From assembly GCA_040954595.2 (NCBI GenBank), contig CM082595.2:496001-560000 (forward strand): 64,000 bases of DNA, read 5' to 3'. Origin of the DNA: Balanoglossus misakiensis. Taxonomy: Eukaryota; Hemichordata. The first letter of the stretch is position 1, and each line of letters opens with the position of its first letter. Below, piece after piece: positions 25,583 to 37,400 of the stretch. The translations under genes and the position numbers were made by a program. Under the pieces are notes generated by a model. The model made no database searches. It was not told the origin of the DNA and saw only the letters and a program-made list of their open reading frames with translations.

Positions 25583-28500
25583 ATGGCGGCGCCCATTGAA
25601 GACGACGACTTGCCTCCAAGGAATGACGATTTTTACTCGTTATTAAACGCACGAAAAGAGGCAAGTGTTGAGTACAGTGTTTATATAGTTTAAATTTTTA
25701 ATGATAACATAAAGATCTTAATTATTGAGTGACACGCCGTATAATTCGCTGAAAACAGCGACCCTTGGTCACCGTTTGTGCACGTGCACGATATGAATCC
25801 GTACCTATGTCAATTTCTCATACATAGTCTATTTTCTTTCAAATAGAATTTTACCTCTTATGTATGGGACTATGGGTGCTTGTTTTCCCGTCCCAATATT
25901 TGCAAAAACATGCTCAGCCTAGCAGTTAGGAGCAGCAAAGTATCATGTAGTGTATAGTGTAGTTCCAGGTTTCACTCAATTTTGCATTTTTGGAACCAAA
26001 AACACCATCCATGATACAAGCCCAGCTTGAGTATGCCTGGCTGCCGCGAAGTGTGTGTATGTGTTGGGAGGGGGGGGGGTAGAGGCATGGATCAAGATGT
26101 GGAGGATAATGTGCAGGCAGTCTTTCTTTACATTTTAGTTCACAAGGAATTATGATTACATGTGAATACAGTAAACGGGACTGAATGTCACAATTACCCA
26201 CGTAATGTTTACAGCAGACCTAAAATAACTACCCACATTCTGTTTAAAACTTTCTTGGAAAATGTAGACGTCATAGGTCATGAATATGCATCAGGATCAT
26301 ATAGTTTTATGACACTACTTGTATAGTTTAGCCAAATGATCATTGTATGTTTTGCTCAAACAGGCCACCCAGGATGAGTTAAAAGCAGCCTATAGGCGAA
26401 CATGTATGATCTATCATCCAGACAAACACCAAGACCCTCAGAAGAAGGAGGCCGCTGAACAGTTATTCAGCAAAGTTCAAAAAGCATATGAAGGTATAAC
26501 ATACAGAATGTCTTTAATATGATATAGGTTTATCAGCACCACAGATTGAGCCACTCAGAGTATTAAACCCTTTCATCCGGGACCACCATGATATGGTCCC
26601 AATCCATTATTTTATATGGTACATTGATGACTTACTTTTTTTCTATATTTCATGTTTGTTTTTATGTCTCAGTTCTTTCTAATCCTTCAACAAGAACAAT
26701 CTATGACATCTATGGGGTTAAAGGTCTCGAAGCTGGCTGGGACTTGATTGAAAGGACCAGAACCCCAGCCGAGATACAAGAAGAATATGAACGACTACTG
26801 AAGGAGAGAGAGGAAAGGCGTCTTCAACAGAGAACAAATCCAAAGGTGACTCAAGGATCTATGAACACTTCAAAGAGTTCTCCTCAGGAATGTCTGATAG
26901 AGTATCGGCTAATTTGAGAAACAATACAAATAGTTGTGACGATGAGTTTCTAATCGCTTTTTAGATAATGGAAAAACCAGACATCCAGTTACTTGAAAAA
27001 CTACTAGTCTTTGAAAATTTAAATATAATTCTTATTATTTGCAGGGGACCATTACTGTTGGGGTTGATGCGACCAATTTATTTGATCATTATGAAGGTTT
27101 TGATGACTATGATGATGATAGGTAAGAGAAATCCATCCAATCGTTGATAATCTGTTGATTTGTAAACAAACAACAGGTTAGTATATTTCAAGTATCAGAA
27201 CAACACGAGTCATCTATCAAGAGACACATGTCTAACCCAGCTAATATAAAAAAAAGTTTTAAAAAGATAATGTAAGAATGTTAAAAATCAGCAGCATTGT
27301 CCAATTATGCAATGTGTACCAAGTATATTATTTACCACTTTATGTGTTTGTTTATATAGGTCTATTCCTTCTGTTGAAATCAACCACATGTCAATAACCC
27401 AGGCCATAGAAGCTCCTCTTACTATGACAGAGACTGCCACATTATCAGGACATTTACAAACAGCCAATGGTACGGGCAGTGGACAGATCTCAACATCATT
27501 GAGACATGTGATCTCCTCCAGTGGGTGGGCAGAGGTGAGATGGGGGTGAGATGCAGCCATCATGAATTTGAACTCAAAGCGAGGCCAATTGGGAAATCCC
27601 CTCGATGTGATTGGTCAACTTTCCCCATTGGCCTCGCTTTGAGTTCAAATTCATGAGGGCGATAGACTTATGAAAAGGGTGTATTTGATTTCCTTTAATA
27701 GCTCGATCATATCATCTATAATTTCTGTGTTTCTTTTCATTCATATGTCTAAACCTTAGTTTGAATTTGGTGCTGGGAATGGTCCCATGATAGGAATCAA
27801 AGGCTTTAGAAATATTACCAGGAGAAGGTGAGTAATTGTAAGAGATCTAATTGGCTGTTTCTAACTCATTAGAATGTAAAATCAGTACATTATGAGCACT
27901 GACCAAAGGTGTTCTTTGTTTTGCCGAGAGATAAGGAATTCTGAGAGAGAAATGTACAGCAACTCAACATCTGTCCATTTCAAGCTGAACCAAATGATCA
28001 TGATGACAACTTTTCTTTTCTAGTTTTGGTACATTTCAAGCTGCTTTCCATGTCACACCAAGAGGGACAATAAGACCAGGTTTTAATACAAGTGAGTGCA
28101 AGAGGCAATTGTTATTTTATTTTGTTTGATTTTGCTTTGTTTTGTGTACATGTTTCTTTGTATCGCAGTGTTTCATCTAGATGGGGGGATTCACCTATTG
28201 ACATGCTGGCACCCCTTAGCAATTTGTCAAGGGGGGGGGGGGGAACCAGTTCCCCTTAAAATGATGTCATTTACAGTCCCCTCAAATATTCCCTTGGTTT
28301 GGTTTCAGTGATAGCAAGACAGTTAGATCAACACACAGTTGGTTATATAACATGGAAGTGGGGTGCAGCATCCTCAATGAATACTATGCTTATACGAGAC
28401 ACTCCGAAAAGTCATCTTATGTTGCAGTGTCAGGTAAGAATTCTGTCACTTTTGATTCTGAGTCTTGCTTGTCTGAACAAAATCAAAAGGTTATCATACA

Positions 28501-30278
28501 CTTGCTTATAACACCAAACAAGTACATTGTATAGAAACATGCCTGGCATGGAGTTCTGAATGGATTTTCTGAAGGCTTTCTCACAATCTTGCTGCAGTCA
28601 CTCTCTCTATTTGATTCTTTCAACAGTTAGGAATACCTGTATCATATTTACTTGCAAGTTACTCAAGGAAGTTTGAAGAGGAAGGCAAAGCCAAGATAGC
28701 ACTCAAGTAAGGCAGAAATTAGTTATTCAAACCATTGAAAAACCCATTTTTATTATTCCTACGTTGAATTAAATAAGTTTATGATGTGTTTAACTTCCAT
28801 TGTTTCACAGAGCGGGTACGTTTGGTGCTACATTTGAATATGGTGGAGAGAGAAAGATATCTAGGCACAGCAGACTCGGGGCAACACTCACTATTGGTAT
28901 TCCATTAGGAGTTACTGTACGAATCAAGTAAGTACAGAGAAACCTGTTTTTATAGACACCTCGCTAATCAGGACAGATTTTTCAAGACAATAGTTACAGT
29001 TTGAATAGAATATTACCTGTCTATAAAGGACACCTCTGTATTGAGACTAAGCCACAACAATGGTTGCATGTATTTGTGAATATCTTTTTTTCATTGACAC
29101 AGCTTTCACACTTTCTTTACAGATTAAATCGTGGCAACCAGACATATAGTTTTCCAATCCATCTATCAGATGAAATCAACCCTGTAGCAATATTTTATGG
29201 AACCATAACGCCTATCACAGCCTTCATTCTGGTGAAGGCATTAATCGTCGACCCGTATCTCAAGAGACAGAAACAGAGGTAGGAGTTCATTTCACATTTT
29301 AAGCGTGTGTAGTGGATTACTCACAAGTTAGATATAATGTTAATAATAATAAATTATGGATTTTTGCGGACAGGGATGATAAGAAAATGAAAGAAGAAAA
29401 TAAAGAAAGAATAGCAAGACAGAAAAGAGAAGCAGAGACAGAGGTAAGTATTTGTCAATCTGTGATGACTTGACAATTTTTTATTTGTGCTGTGAAAAAA
29501 ATCAATTATGCATATTAGTATCAAAATTTTAACCCTTACCAAGTATGTGAATTAAATTGTTTAATATTTTTGCATAGGTGGAATTTATGCAAGAAATGTG
29601 TGAAAGGATACGAGAAATAGAAAGCCGAAAGAAAGGCCTGTTGATAGTGAAAGCCTTGTACGGAAAATTAATATCTGAGAGAGGAGAAGAAGAGATTGGT
29701 GAAGCTATCATCGATGTTACTGTCCCAATACAGTGCCAAGTCAAAGATTCTAAACTTCTTCTAACAGAAGTGTCCAAGGTGAGTTCATTATTATGAAATC
29801 TAAACTATTAAGGAAGTTAACCTGTGACCCTATTATGGGATATACTGTGGATGGATCAACTATTGTTACTTTCCTTGCTATGGAATATTCTTTTGGAAGT
29901 ATTACATTTCTTGCTTTTTTCATTGTGTTTCAGAGCTGTCTTCCAGGCTTTTATGATCCATGTGTGGGTGAAGAGAAGAGTCTACGAGTGTGTTACAGAT
30001 TTCTAGAGCAACTTCATGAATGTACTGTGCTTGACAACGAATCACTCAAAATACCTAAACAATGTAAGTCAACAAATGTCATTTCTAAACCACTGCATGC
30101 AAATTCTGTTTCCACATGATGTTGAGAAATGCAAATGTTTATTAGCATGTCACTGAGTAACTTGTTTCCCTATTTGGCCATGTTATTTGCTGCGGAAAAA
30201 GCTATGAGAGTTGGTTTCAAAATGTTTTCATGGAACACATTGTCTCTGTTCACAGCTCACAAGATAAATGAAAGCTGA
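25583..30278 (+). CDS. DNAJC11: DnaJ homologue subfamily C member 11, complete
   Basis: Mitochondrial outer-membrane J-protein that associates with the MICOS/MIB complex and supports cristae. Fifteen exons: 25583-25660, 26364-26493, 26673-26845, 27045-27121, 27360-27534, 27760-27827, 28024-28091, 28309-28433, 28627-28706, 28811-28927, 29123-29278, 29374-29443, 29578-29778, 29934-30063 and 30256-30278. They total 1671 nt, 556 residues (human 559). The J domain starts at about residue 16 ([12 protein letters not shown]) and keeps the HPD motif in IYHPDKH. A charged linker with [20 protein letters not shown] follows, then the beta-rich middle region, a Lys/Glu coiled segment (about 420-440) and the DUF3395 C-terminus ([33 protein letters not shown]), ending IPKQSHKI. 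The start ATG lies in AAAATGGCGGC, a YY1-like start context. Intron 1 uses a GC donor (GAG|GCAAGT). Confidence 0.95.
26563..26630 (+). repeat. MITE-like element copy 3, partial
   Basis: In DNAJC11 intron 2. It begins TTAAACCCTTTCATCC and keeps a worn core (CCATTATTTTATATGGTA). The right end is missing. Confidence 0.55.
27561..27655. repeat. 29-bp perfect inverted repeat in DNAJC11 intron 5
   Basis: CATGAATTTGAACTCAAAGC... at 27561-27589 is exactly complementary to 27627-27655. The pairing extends inward by about 7 more bases (GGGAAA / TTTCCC) with one mismatch, leaving a loop of roughly 23 bases. It starts 27 bases after the exon 5 donor. It could be a small palindromic transposon or an intronic RNA hairpin. 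Confidence 0.9.
28942..29040. repeat. second MITE-like family (ACCTGTCTATA), copy 1
   Basis: In DNAJC11 intron 10. ACCTGTTTTTATAGACACCT at one end and ACCTGTCTATAAAGGACACC at the other, with related sequence at 57889-57944. The ends are similar but worn. Confidence 0.4.
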
Positions 30279-30766
30279 GAAAAGTGTACAAGCAGATCCT
30301 AGTTATTGGACCAACTGGATGTGAACTGGACCGTTACCAGAAGAAAAATTCTGATTGGCTAGTTCATCTGTATTTTATGATGTAAAGATGCCCACCAACC
30401 AATCAGCAGCTGGCTTCTAAATGTGACCCATGGTCTTCCATCGTTGGTGAACTATTTTATAGCAGACTGTGTGTGTGTGTTGCATATTGAAATACTGAAG
30501 GGCAAAACAAGCTCAGTGGTTGATATGTTGTTAGAAATTCCAAGGCAAGGAAGATGATATGTCATTAATCCCTTTTCTTTGGAAGAAACCAACATGAGTA
30601 AAGAGAAGAAGATTTAATTTTCTTGCCCCTATTTATAGATTTGACTTCCAACTTTTAAATACATCTAATTACTTTTCTTTCAATGCTTTAGCATGGGTAC
30701 TTTGAAGAGGTGTTGATTTTGACTATGGCCAAATTCTTAGTTGCAGTTGATGCATAATACCAAATG

Positions 30767-30797
30767 CATTCATTCATTCATTCATTCATTCATTCAT
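30767..30797. repeat. ATTC microsatellite in DNAJC11 3'UTR
   Basis: About seven ATTC units within the presumed 3' untranslated region. Confidence 0.9.
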
Positions 30798-31016
30798 ATA
30801 CTATGAGTTCGAAATACAAACACTGATTTGTAGTTTTGACGATTTTATTCCAGATTGTGTACAGCAGTGTGAAATTTATCCAGTTGAGGCCCTTCCAATT
30901 GTATTACAGTGCTTGATAATTTTAGTTGAAATATTTTTCCAAGGGGTAACTTTTCAGCATTGGTGTTTTTCACTGTATATATTATTGTGTGTGTCAAGTC
31001 CACAGTGTCTGTGTTT

Positions 31017-31022
31017 AATAAA
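31017..31022 (+). terminator. poly(A) signal, probable DNAJC11 3' end
   Basis: AATAAA about 740 bases after the stop codon, followed by TGTTGTCATCTTGTT-type GT/T-rich DNA. Confidence 0.5.
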
Positions 31023-31836
31023 CACTTTGAATTAAAAACCTTTACAATGACTGTTGTCATCTTGTTCTTAGCAGGAGAATCCAGTCTAAGTGAGTTTTTG
31101 ATACACACTGGGAAAGTAAAGCCTTTGCAAAATTTCACAGTCCTGATCTGATCCAGATTACTAGAATCACAGATGTAAGAGAACTCAGGAAGACTCTTTC
31201 ACCTATTGTTCAGATCATAGCCCTCTACTTGAACAGGATTACAGAATGAATTAATTGGTCAGGCCCCCCCCCCTTTTATTCCATTGTCTGTAACTACAGC
31301 AGGTGGCAATGAGTTGGTTATTCTTTTCTGATTGGCTGGCCTTAGCCAGGTAAGCTGCTTTGATTGGATAACATCACCTGTCTTCACCCAGCTATGTGGA
31401 CAGCTCTATCAAGTTGGCCTCAATTGCTTCTTGTCTGTCGAAGTGCAGACATGCTGCTCTGATATTTTCCTCATGTGGACTTGAGTACTCTACATTCAAC
31501 AAAAGCAGTAAATTTCACACCATGGGAAAAGAGTTGAAAGACCAAGCTTCGTCAGAAAGTCGTGGAGCATGCCCCAGAAGGATGGAGACACCATCACTAC
31601 ACAGGATTATCAAACCGGGCACTCTGGTATGTGAATGTTATTTTCGTACATTCTAGCAGACTAACTTTTACAGTGATGAATGTAACAGGCAGGCCGTGTA
31701 TATTATCCTGATGAGCCACTATGGTTTTGTCCAAATCCATTGTTTTCTATGGTAGAGTTCGACCTTTATAGAGGGAATTGGGGGTGAAAGGGTTAAAATA
31801 TGGACATAGTTATGACTACATAGTTTCTAATATTAT
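31023..31836. other. intergenic DNA between DNAJC11 and SFT2D3
   Basis: No gene seen. It contains a nine-C run near 31265 and a MITE-like copy at 31715-31796. An ORF at 31396-31656 has no recognisable family. Confidence 0.5.
31715..31796 (+). repeat. MITE-like element copy 4
   Basis: Has the CCACTATGGTTTTGTCCAAA and CCATTGTTTTCTATGGTA blocks and the complete right end GGGGGTGAAAGGGTTAAA. The left end is replaced by unrelated sequence. Confidence 0.7.
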
Positions 31837-31842
31837 TTTATT
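31837..31842 (-). terminator. poly(A) signal, probable SFT2D3 3' end
   Basis: TTTATT on plus reads AATAAA on minus, about 300 bases after the SFT2D3 stop. Confidence 0.4.
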
Positions 31843-32142
31843 CAAATGTTCATCTCATTCTGCTGTCCATGTCCAATACATGTGCCATACATGACCATTT
31901 CCAACAATGATTATCGGAGTATACTGTAGTGAACTTGATACATACGTCAAAATAAACCCAAAAATAATCCGAGATATTTTAAACTGAACAAAATTAATTA
32001 CACCAAGTTAAAAGAAAATACAAGCTCTCATCCCACATTTGAGATTTTAAAAAAATCTTTTAAACTTATATTCAAATAAATACTAACTTGTTTAAAATTT
32101 CCTATTGGTTACAACTTGTCAATCTTTCCAAGGGCTACCTAA

Positions 32143-33899
32143 CTACACCGGTAATGTTTTGCCAACAGTTTTTGTCACTATTGTTGAAAAAACTTTTGTG
32201 AAGAATTTCAGTCCAGTTTGACCTCCTGGAATGTAACTAACAACATACCTGTAAGAAGAAAATACAGAAATTTATTATAAAGTTGTAAATTCTACACAAT
32301 GTTGTAAATCCATTGTTTTCTATGGTATAGTTGGACCTCTAAACAGGGAAACGGGGGTGAAAAATAACTTACCACACTAATGCAATTATCTGTATAACAG
32401 CACTGACAACTGTAAAAATAGTACTTTTCATCTAAAAGGAAAGGAAACATTAATCAGCATTCATATAAAATTAAATTTCACATAGAATCTAATCAATGTG
32501 CCTGTGTTTCAATATTTATTGTGAAACGGTCAAATACTCACCACCATAGCAAAATATAAAGTAGCAAACATGGACCCAAGGTATGTTGTTGTAAATGGTA
32601 ATCTAGATGCTGAAAAAAGGTGTTTGATGTGATTCCAAGGACCCCAGAGAAGAGAAAAACTGAAAATAAGAAAAAAGAGGCAGATTGAAACATTAATCTT
32701 ATAACTTTGTTGCTACGGTAATGCCACTAAAGTCACAATTGATACAGAAATTCAAATCTCTGTGACTGCCAATTTATAAATGCCAGCAATACATACCTGC
32801 TGATTGTAAATACACTTCCTAGCGTATAAAGAAGTGCAAATTTTCTGGCTTTAACAAGAATGAATGGTGCAAAGAAACCAGCTACAACAAAACAAAATAT
32901 TCCGGTGCAAAGACAAGCCATGAAGCCGATGATACGTTGCTTTTTTGTCTGGAAAAAGAAAAGAAAAATGCATTTTAGACTATCTATCTCAATGTGTAGT
33001 GTTCCCTACTGTCTATGAGTGTTCTTTTTGCCTCATAATACTATGTCAGTTGGGTGACACAATTGCACCACAGTCACTATATTGTAATAGAGGGGCGGTC
33101 ACTGTGGTAACACATTGAATGAAATCTCAGTAATAAGGCAGTATAGCCTTCTGGTATATTTGCATTGCAACAGCTGCGGCAGTGCAGCATATGTTGGAGA
33201 CAAATCCACATAGTGAAATTAATGATATGCATTTTTCCTTTAACGTTACATGTATCCTTTTTACAAATATTGCGAGTTGAATAAATAGTTACAAGTCTAA
33301 TACTTTAAGGCCCTTTTTTTCAATTACACTATGGGCTACCCTCCGTTCCCAAATGAATGTCAAATTCCAATATATGAATTTATTTTGATGATGATCAAAG
33401 CTAAAATTCTTGAAAGTTGAAGAACAGTTTCCGGATGACGTGTTCTGCACAACGTAAACAAACCCTAGAAATCAACATGTTTACTTCAACTTCAAGTTTT
33501 CGTGGTATCGATCGTAGACCGTTTTGTGCTAAGGTCTTTGGCTTAAAAAACGTGGCAAAAATCGGGTCGAAAACATCAATAGTACCAGCGCGTCATAAAT
33601 CCGATTATGGTGTCATATCGTGCCTAATAACCGCTGGTTTCACTTGTAACGTACTACACAACTATCCAGTGTATCCATCAATGAAATCTTACCAGAGATG
33701 GACACATTGGGTCCTGTTGTGCCTGGTTGAACCAACCGTTGCCATCATCTTCAATCGTGATTTCTTCTTCAGTTTTGCTTCCGAACCATGAGCTTATACT
33801 GTTCGTGTTGTTAGATGTCGCTTCAGTTGTTTTTGTAGAACTGCTACCTGATTTGGAGGACGAGAGGTATTCCTGTAGCTTAGCATTGAGGTTCGCCAT
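32143..33899 (-). CDS. SFT2D3: SFT2-domain membrane protein, SFT2D3-like, complete
   Basis: Small tetraspanning protein of the SFT2 family, implicated through yeast Sft2p in endosome-to-Golgi vesicle fusion. Five exons in transcript order: 33693-33899, 32797-32948, 32542-32659, 32373-32431 and 32143-32248; 642 nt, 213 residues (human about 215). The start MANLNAKLQEYLSSSKSG matches the MADLxxQLQEYL start of SFT2D3. The Ser/Thr-rich hydrophilic N-terminus carries the short motif WFNQAQQDP. CPSLTKKQR then leads into four hydrophobic helices: MACLCTGIFCFVVAGFFAP; FALLYTLGSVFTI; YLGSMFATLYFAMV; FTVVSAVIQIIALVWYVVSY. KARKFALLYTLGS is the family signature. A single tail-ward VSYIPGG motif precedes a short Lys-rich C-terminus. 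The long intron 1 (32949-33692) has no other gene. Confidence 0.92.
32306..32364 (+). repeat. MITE-like element copy 5, right half
   Basis: In SFT2D3 intron 4, a few bases from the exon 4 donor. It keeps CCATTGTTTTCTATGGTATA and GGGGGTGAAAA. Confidence 0.6.
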
Positions 33900-34419
33900 G
33901 TTGTTGTTGTGATGTGTGTTTGTTCGTTCACGTACGTCGTTTTACTCGTGAGAAGTACGCCCTCAACGAGGCACTGAACATTTCTGCTGTTATCCTGCCC
34001 GTACGGTTTCTTCTTATAAGAATCTTTCTTATGAATAAGAAATAAGCATTTCTTATAAGAAATTCTTATTCTTATAATCAAAACAATTTTCCATATGTCA
34101 AGATTTTAATTTTTCTATAATATACCATTTACAAACAATTAAGGTATAAAATATAAATTCCTAGCATCATTACAAAAATAGAGTATAAAATACAACCTCT
34201 CAAACGGATGAGACTTTCCTAAAAACCTGATTTGTATAGATGGCTAAGAAAGTTTTCCAGCACTTTCCAAAGTAGTCAGTTTAACTTTATCAGTCTACAA
34301 AAGACTTTCTGGGAGTTGTTTATATAATTCCATCAATTTCAAGGATCTCTAGGAATGCTAAGACTTTTGCGAGGAATAATCCTTCTTGTAGATTGTATGG
34401 GATGTGTCAATCGAGCATT
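33900..34419. other. spacer between SFT2D3 start and PLOD copy 1 end, with A/T palindromes
   Basis: 34012-34080 is a cluster of TTCTTATAAGAA-type palindromes. 34150-34200 matches 41375-41425 after the second PLOD gene (TAGAGTATAAAATACAA versus TAGAATATAAAATACAA). This marks the duplicated 3'UTR/flank of the PLOD pair. Confidence 0.6.
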
Positions 34420-37400
34420 CTATGGATCAATGAATGACACCATAATGTAGCGTGTACCGGATACTGTTGGAAGACCTTCATGGAAATGTGTCAAGCGACC
34501 TGGATGCATAATACTATATCCAACTTCAAGTCCAACCACGCTGCAGTTGTAACGCAGAAAACGGGCACCACCTCCCTGTAAACAAATAAAATGTTACACA
34601 CAATGATTTTAATTCATTCAGTGGTACACACACAAAAAACAGCAAAATGTCTTGGAATATATTTTGGGGGGTAAAATCATTCCACATACCTGATAATCAA
34701 CACCTTGTCTGTTGAGGGCGATATTAACAGTGAACACTGACGCATCGTGATGGGGGCGTAGTGATGGTTGTTCATCCGGGCGATAACGGACCATAAAATT
34801 CATGATTGCATGTGCCTGTATGGGAGATAGAGAATTTCTCTTTGATGGAGTCCTATTTGGTCTTGAAAATCATAATTAAGGTTTCAATTGGTTTATCAAC
34901 AACCACTAAACACAGAGACTTAGTTTCATACAAAATTGCTAGTGAAAATAATAAAAGTTTTAATTTCCGACATTTCTAATTCAATACAGCATACATACCG
35001 GAGAGAAATAGCCAGGGAAGACTTTTTCTTGCATAGGACAGACGTATTCTTTCAAGATGTGCAACCACTGTTTTTCAAATTCGATTTGTTTCATGTGAAC
35101 ATCTCTGGTCGGCACACTCTCGTATCCTCCTGAGAGTCTGGGATCCTGTAGGTTGCAGACACAATAAATATTGATCAAGCAGTATACAATCAAATTAATT
35201 TTAAAGAGTAGCGACGGTCTTATATGTATGTGCCAAACCATAAGGGTCCTACCAAGATGGTGGCAACCATAATCTGTGTCGGAGATCAGGAAAAGACAGT
35301 TAATTGGGTGAAAAGAAGTAGACTTACTTTGTGGGAACCATCTGAAAATTGGCCAAAGCTTTCCACTTCATCGATCAGATGATTGGCAAAAGTTTCACTC
35401 ATCAGTGGAAAACGGTAGACATCCGGGCATGGCTAAAGTGGATGAAATGTACATCAAGTCTTAATATGAGCATTATACTCATTGATTGATTGCCATAGTA
35501 CACAATGTTAATTGATTCAAAAGACAATAATTGCAATCAATACTCACCATGGGTAAATCATCACCTTTAAAGGCCTGATGATATAAAGGATGTAAATATC
35601 TAGCTTCCCAATCCTGTGCAGAAAAAAATGTCTTTGTATCTCAGTAAAGTTTTCAAGTTACAAATTTTATTGTTCTGTGTGAAAGAGGGACTAAAGAATT
35701 CATAATAAACATATTTCCAGATTAAACAGGATTCAGTATGAACTGCAGGGTCATTGTATGTTGAGTGGTTTGTGGTCGATCTTATTTTCCAAAATCAGGG
35801 CAACAAACAAATATTTTTTTACTTTGAGTGATGACAATTTACTTACCTTTTTATTGTCAAATATCTCATACATATCTGGATGTTTCCGGTGCAGATGTTT
35901 TTGAAATTTCTCATCATCGACGAGATGACCAAATTTGGCAGAATTTGTCACATACATGAAGACACCCTATATACAAATATTGAGACATGAGAACATCAAT
36001 ATATGATACAATATTGATACAAACTTTCATCATAGAGTGTTGACCTGAAATTGCTATTTGCCAAAAGTTGTGTGGTGCAGTGATATAACCAATGTTGTGT
36101 GGACAATAAAGAAAATAAAAGCCAGTTAAGTATTGCACAATGATTTAGTGTCCAACCATACCTGTTCTCTGAGATGCCTGCAAAATGCCATATCAGCATC
36201 TAATTCACCATAGGTGTATAGAGGTCGGTATTTCTCTATCACTTCACTTTTGACCAGATAGGCACCGGAAATAAAGGGTACATTCCAAACACCTCTGCAA
36301 GAAAAGTTTTACAATTTGTTAAAGAACCACGGCTATGCATGAAAATGCCTATCTATTAAAGGACAAAGTTGCTCTCTTTTGCTGCTTGACTTCTTGAATG
36401 TTTAAACAAGATATGGTCGAACATGCCCACATGGATTATAATTAAAATGAGATTTCTAATTCCCACAAACCTCTTAGTGGAAAACACAATATCAACATAG
36501 TCTTCAGATCTTGCATAAAAACCTTCTTCATCTAAAGCACCCCAGAAATTACTCCAAACTTTTCCAGGTCTGACAAGCATAGCAGCTATAACACGCCTTT
36601 TAAAACAAAATACATGGTCGGCATTAAATGATTCGGATGAATAATTTGGAGATCGAATTATACAAATTTTAAATACAGAATTCAGAATTGAAAAAAATAA
36701 AAACTCCATTTCTTACCTGTTTTGTTCAAGAAGCAATCGAAGAGTATCAGGATTGGTGAGTTGTGCGTAAGAATGCACAGAAAAAAAGTATTCACACTTC
36801 ATTGTCAGGCAGTAGTTTCTGTTAAAAATAAGGACAAGAAAGTACAAAGTGAAAAACTATTAACTAAACACTCAGTTTGATAATCATAAAGAAAAACCAT
36901 AGACACCATTAACATAAATTAAACAAAATACACTTTTGTTGGTAAAAGGTTTCTATACTCACATAGCCTTGTTTTTTGCTTCCCGGTCACTCAATAGATT
37001 CGGTGCCTGTCGTACGGAGTTGTACTCTGTTGTGTGGTTGTCTAGGAAACTGGTCACATCATCAGTATGGAAAGGTACCTAAAAAGTAATGTCTTACAGT
37101 ACTTGGCTGGAAACCCATTGCTATAGTAATTACCCATTCTCGCAAGATCTTGCAAGAGTAGGTATAAATGCACAACAATTTAAACATTATTATTCCACAA
37201 CTTTCATTGAGAATCAGCCTTAGCTACTTACTGCATTGTAGATGAAAATATCAATCTTCTTTTTAGGATAAGACAAGTTGGTGAGTCGCTGGAAAAATTC
37301 TGCGATGAAAGGAGTTGGCTGTTCCACAAAGATAGCCATCAATATGCCTGGATAATCTTTAATCTATTACAAAAAGAATGATGTTTAATTACAAAGTCAG

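Noticed and set aside
26661-26917. Start of DNAJC11 exon 3 as an independent ORF with extra N- and C-termini
   Set aside because: The extra residues are intron read-through; splice sites at 26672 and 26846 give the conserved frame.
33417-33791. 124-codon plus-strand ORF opposite SFT2D3 exon 1 and intron 1
   Set aside because: No family resemblance, partly antisense to a firmly assigned exon, and no supporting splice or promoter context.
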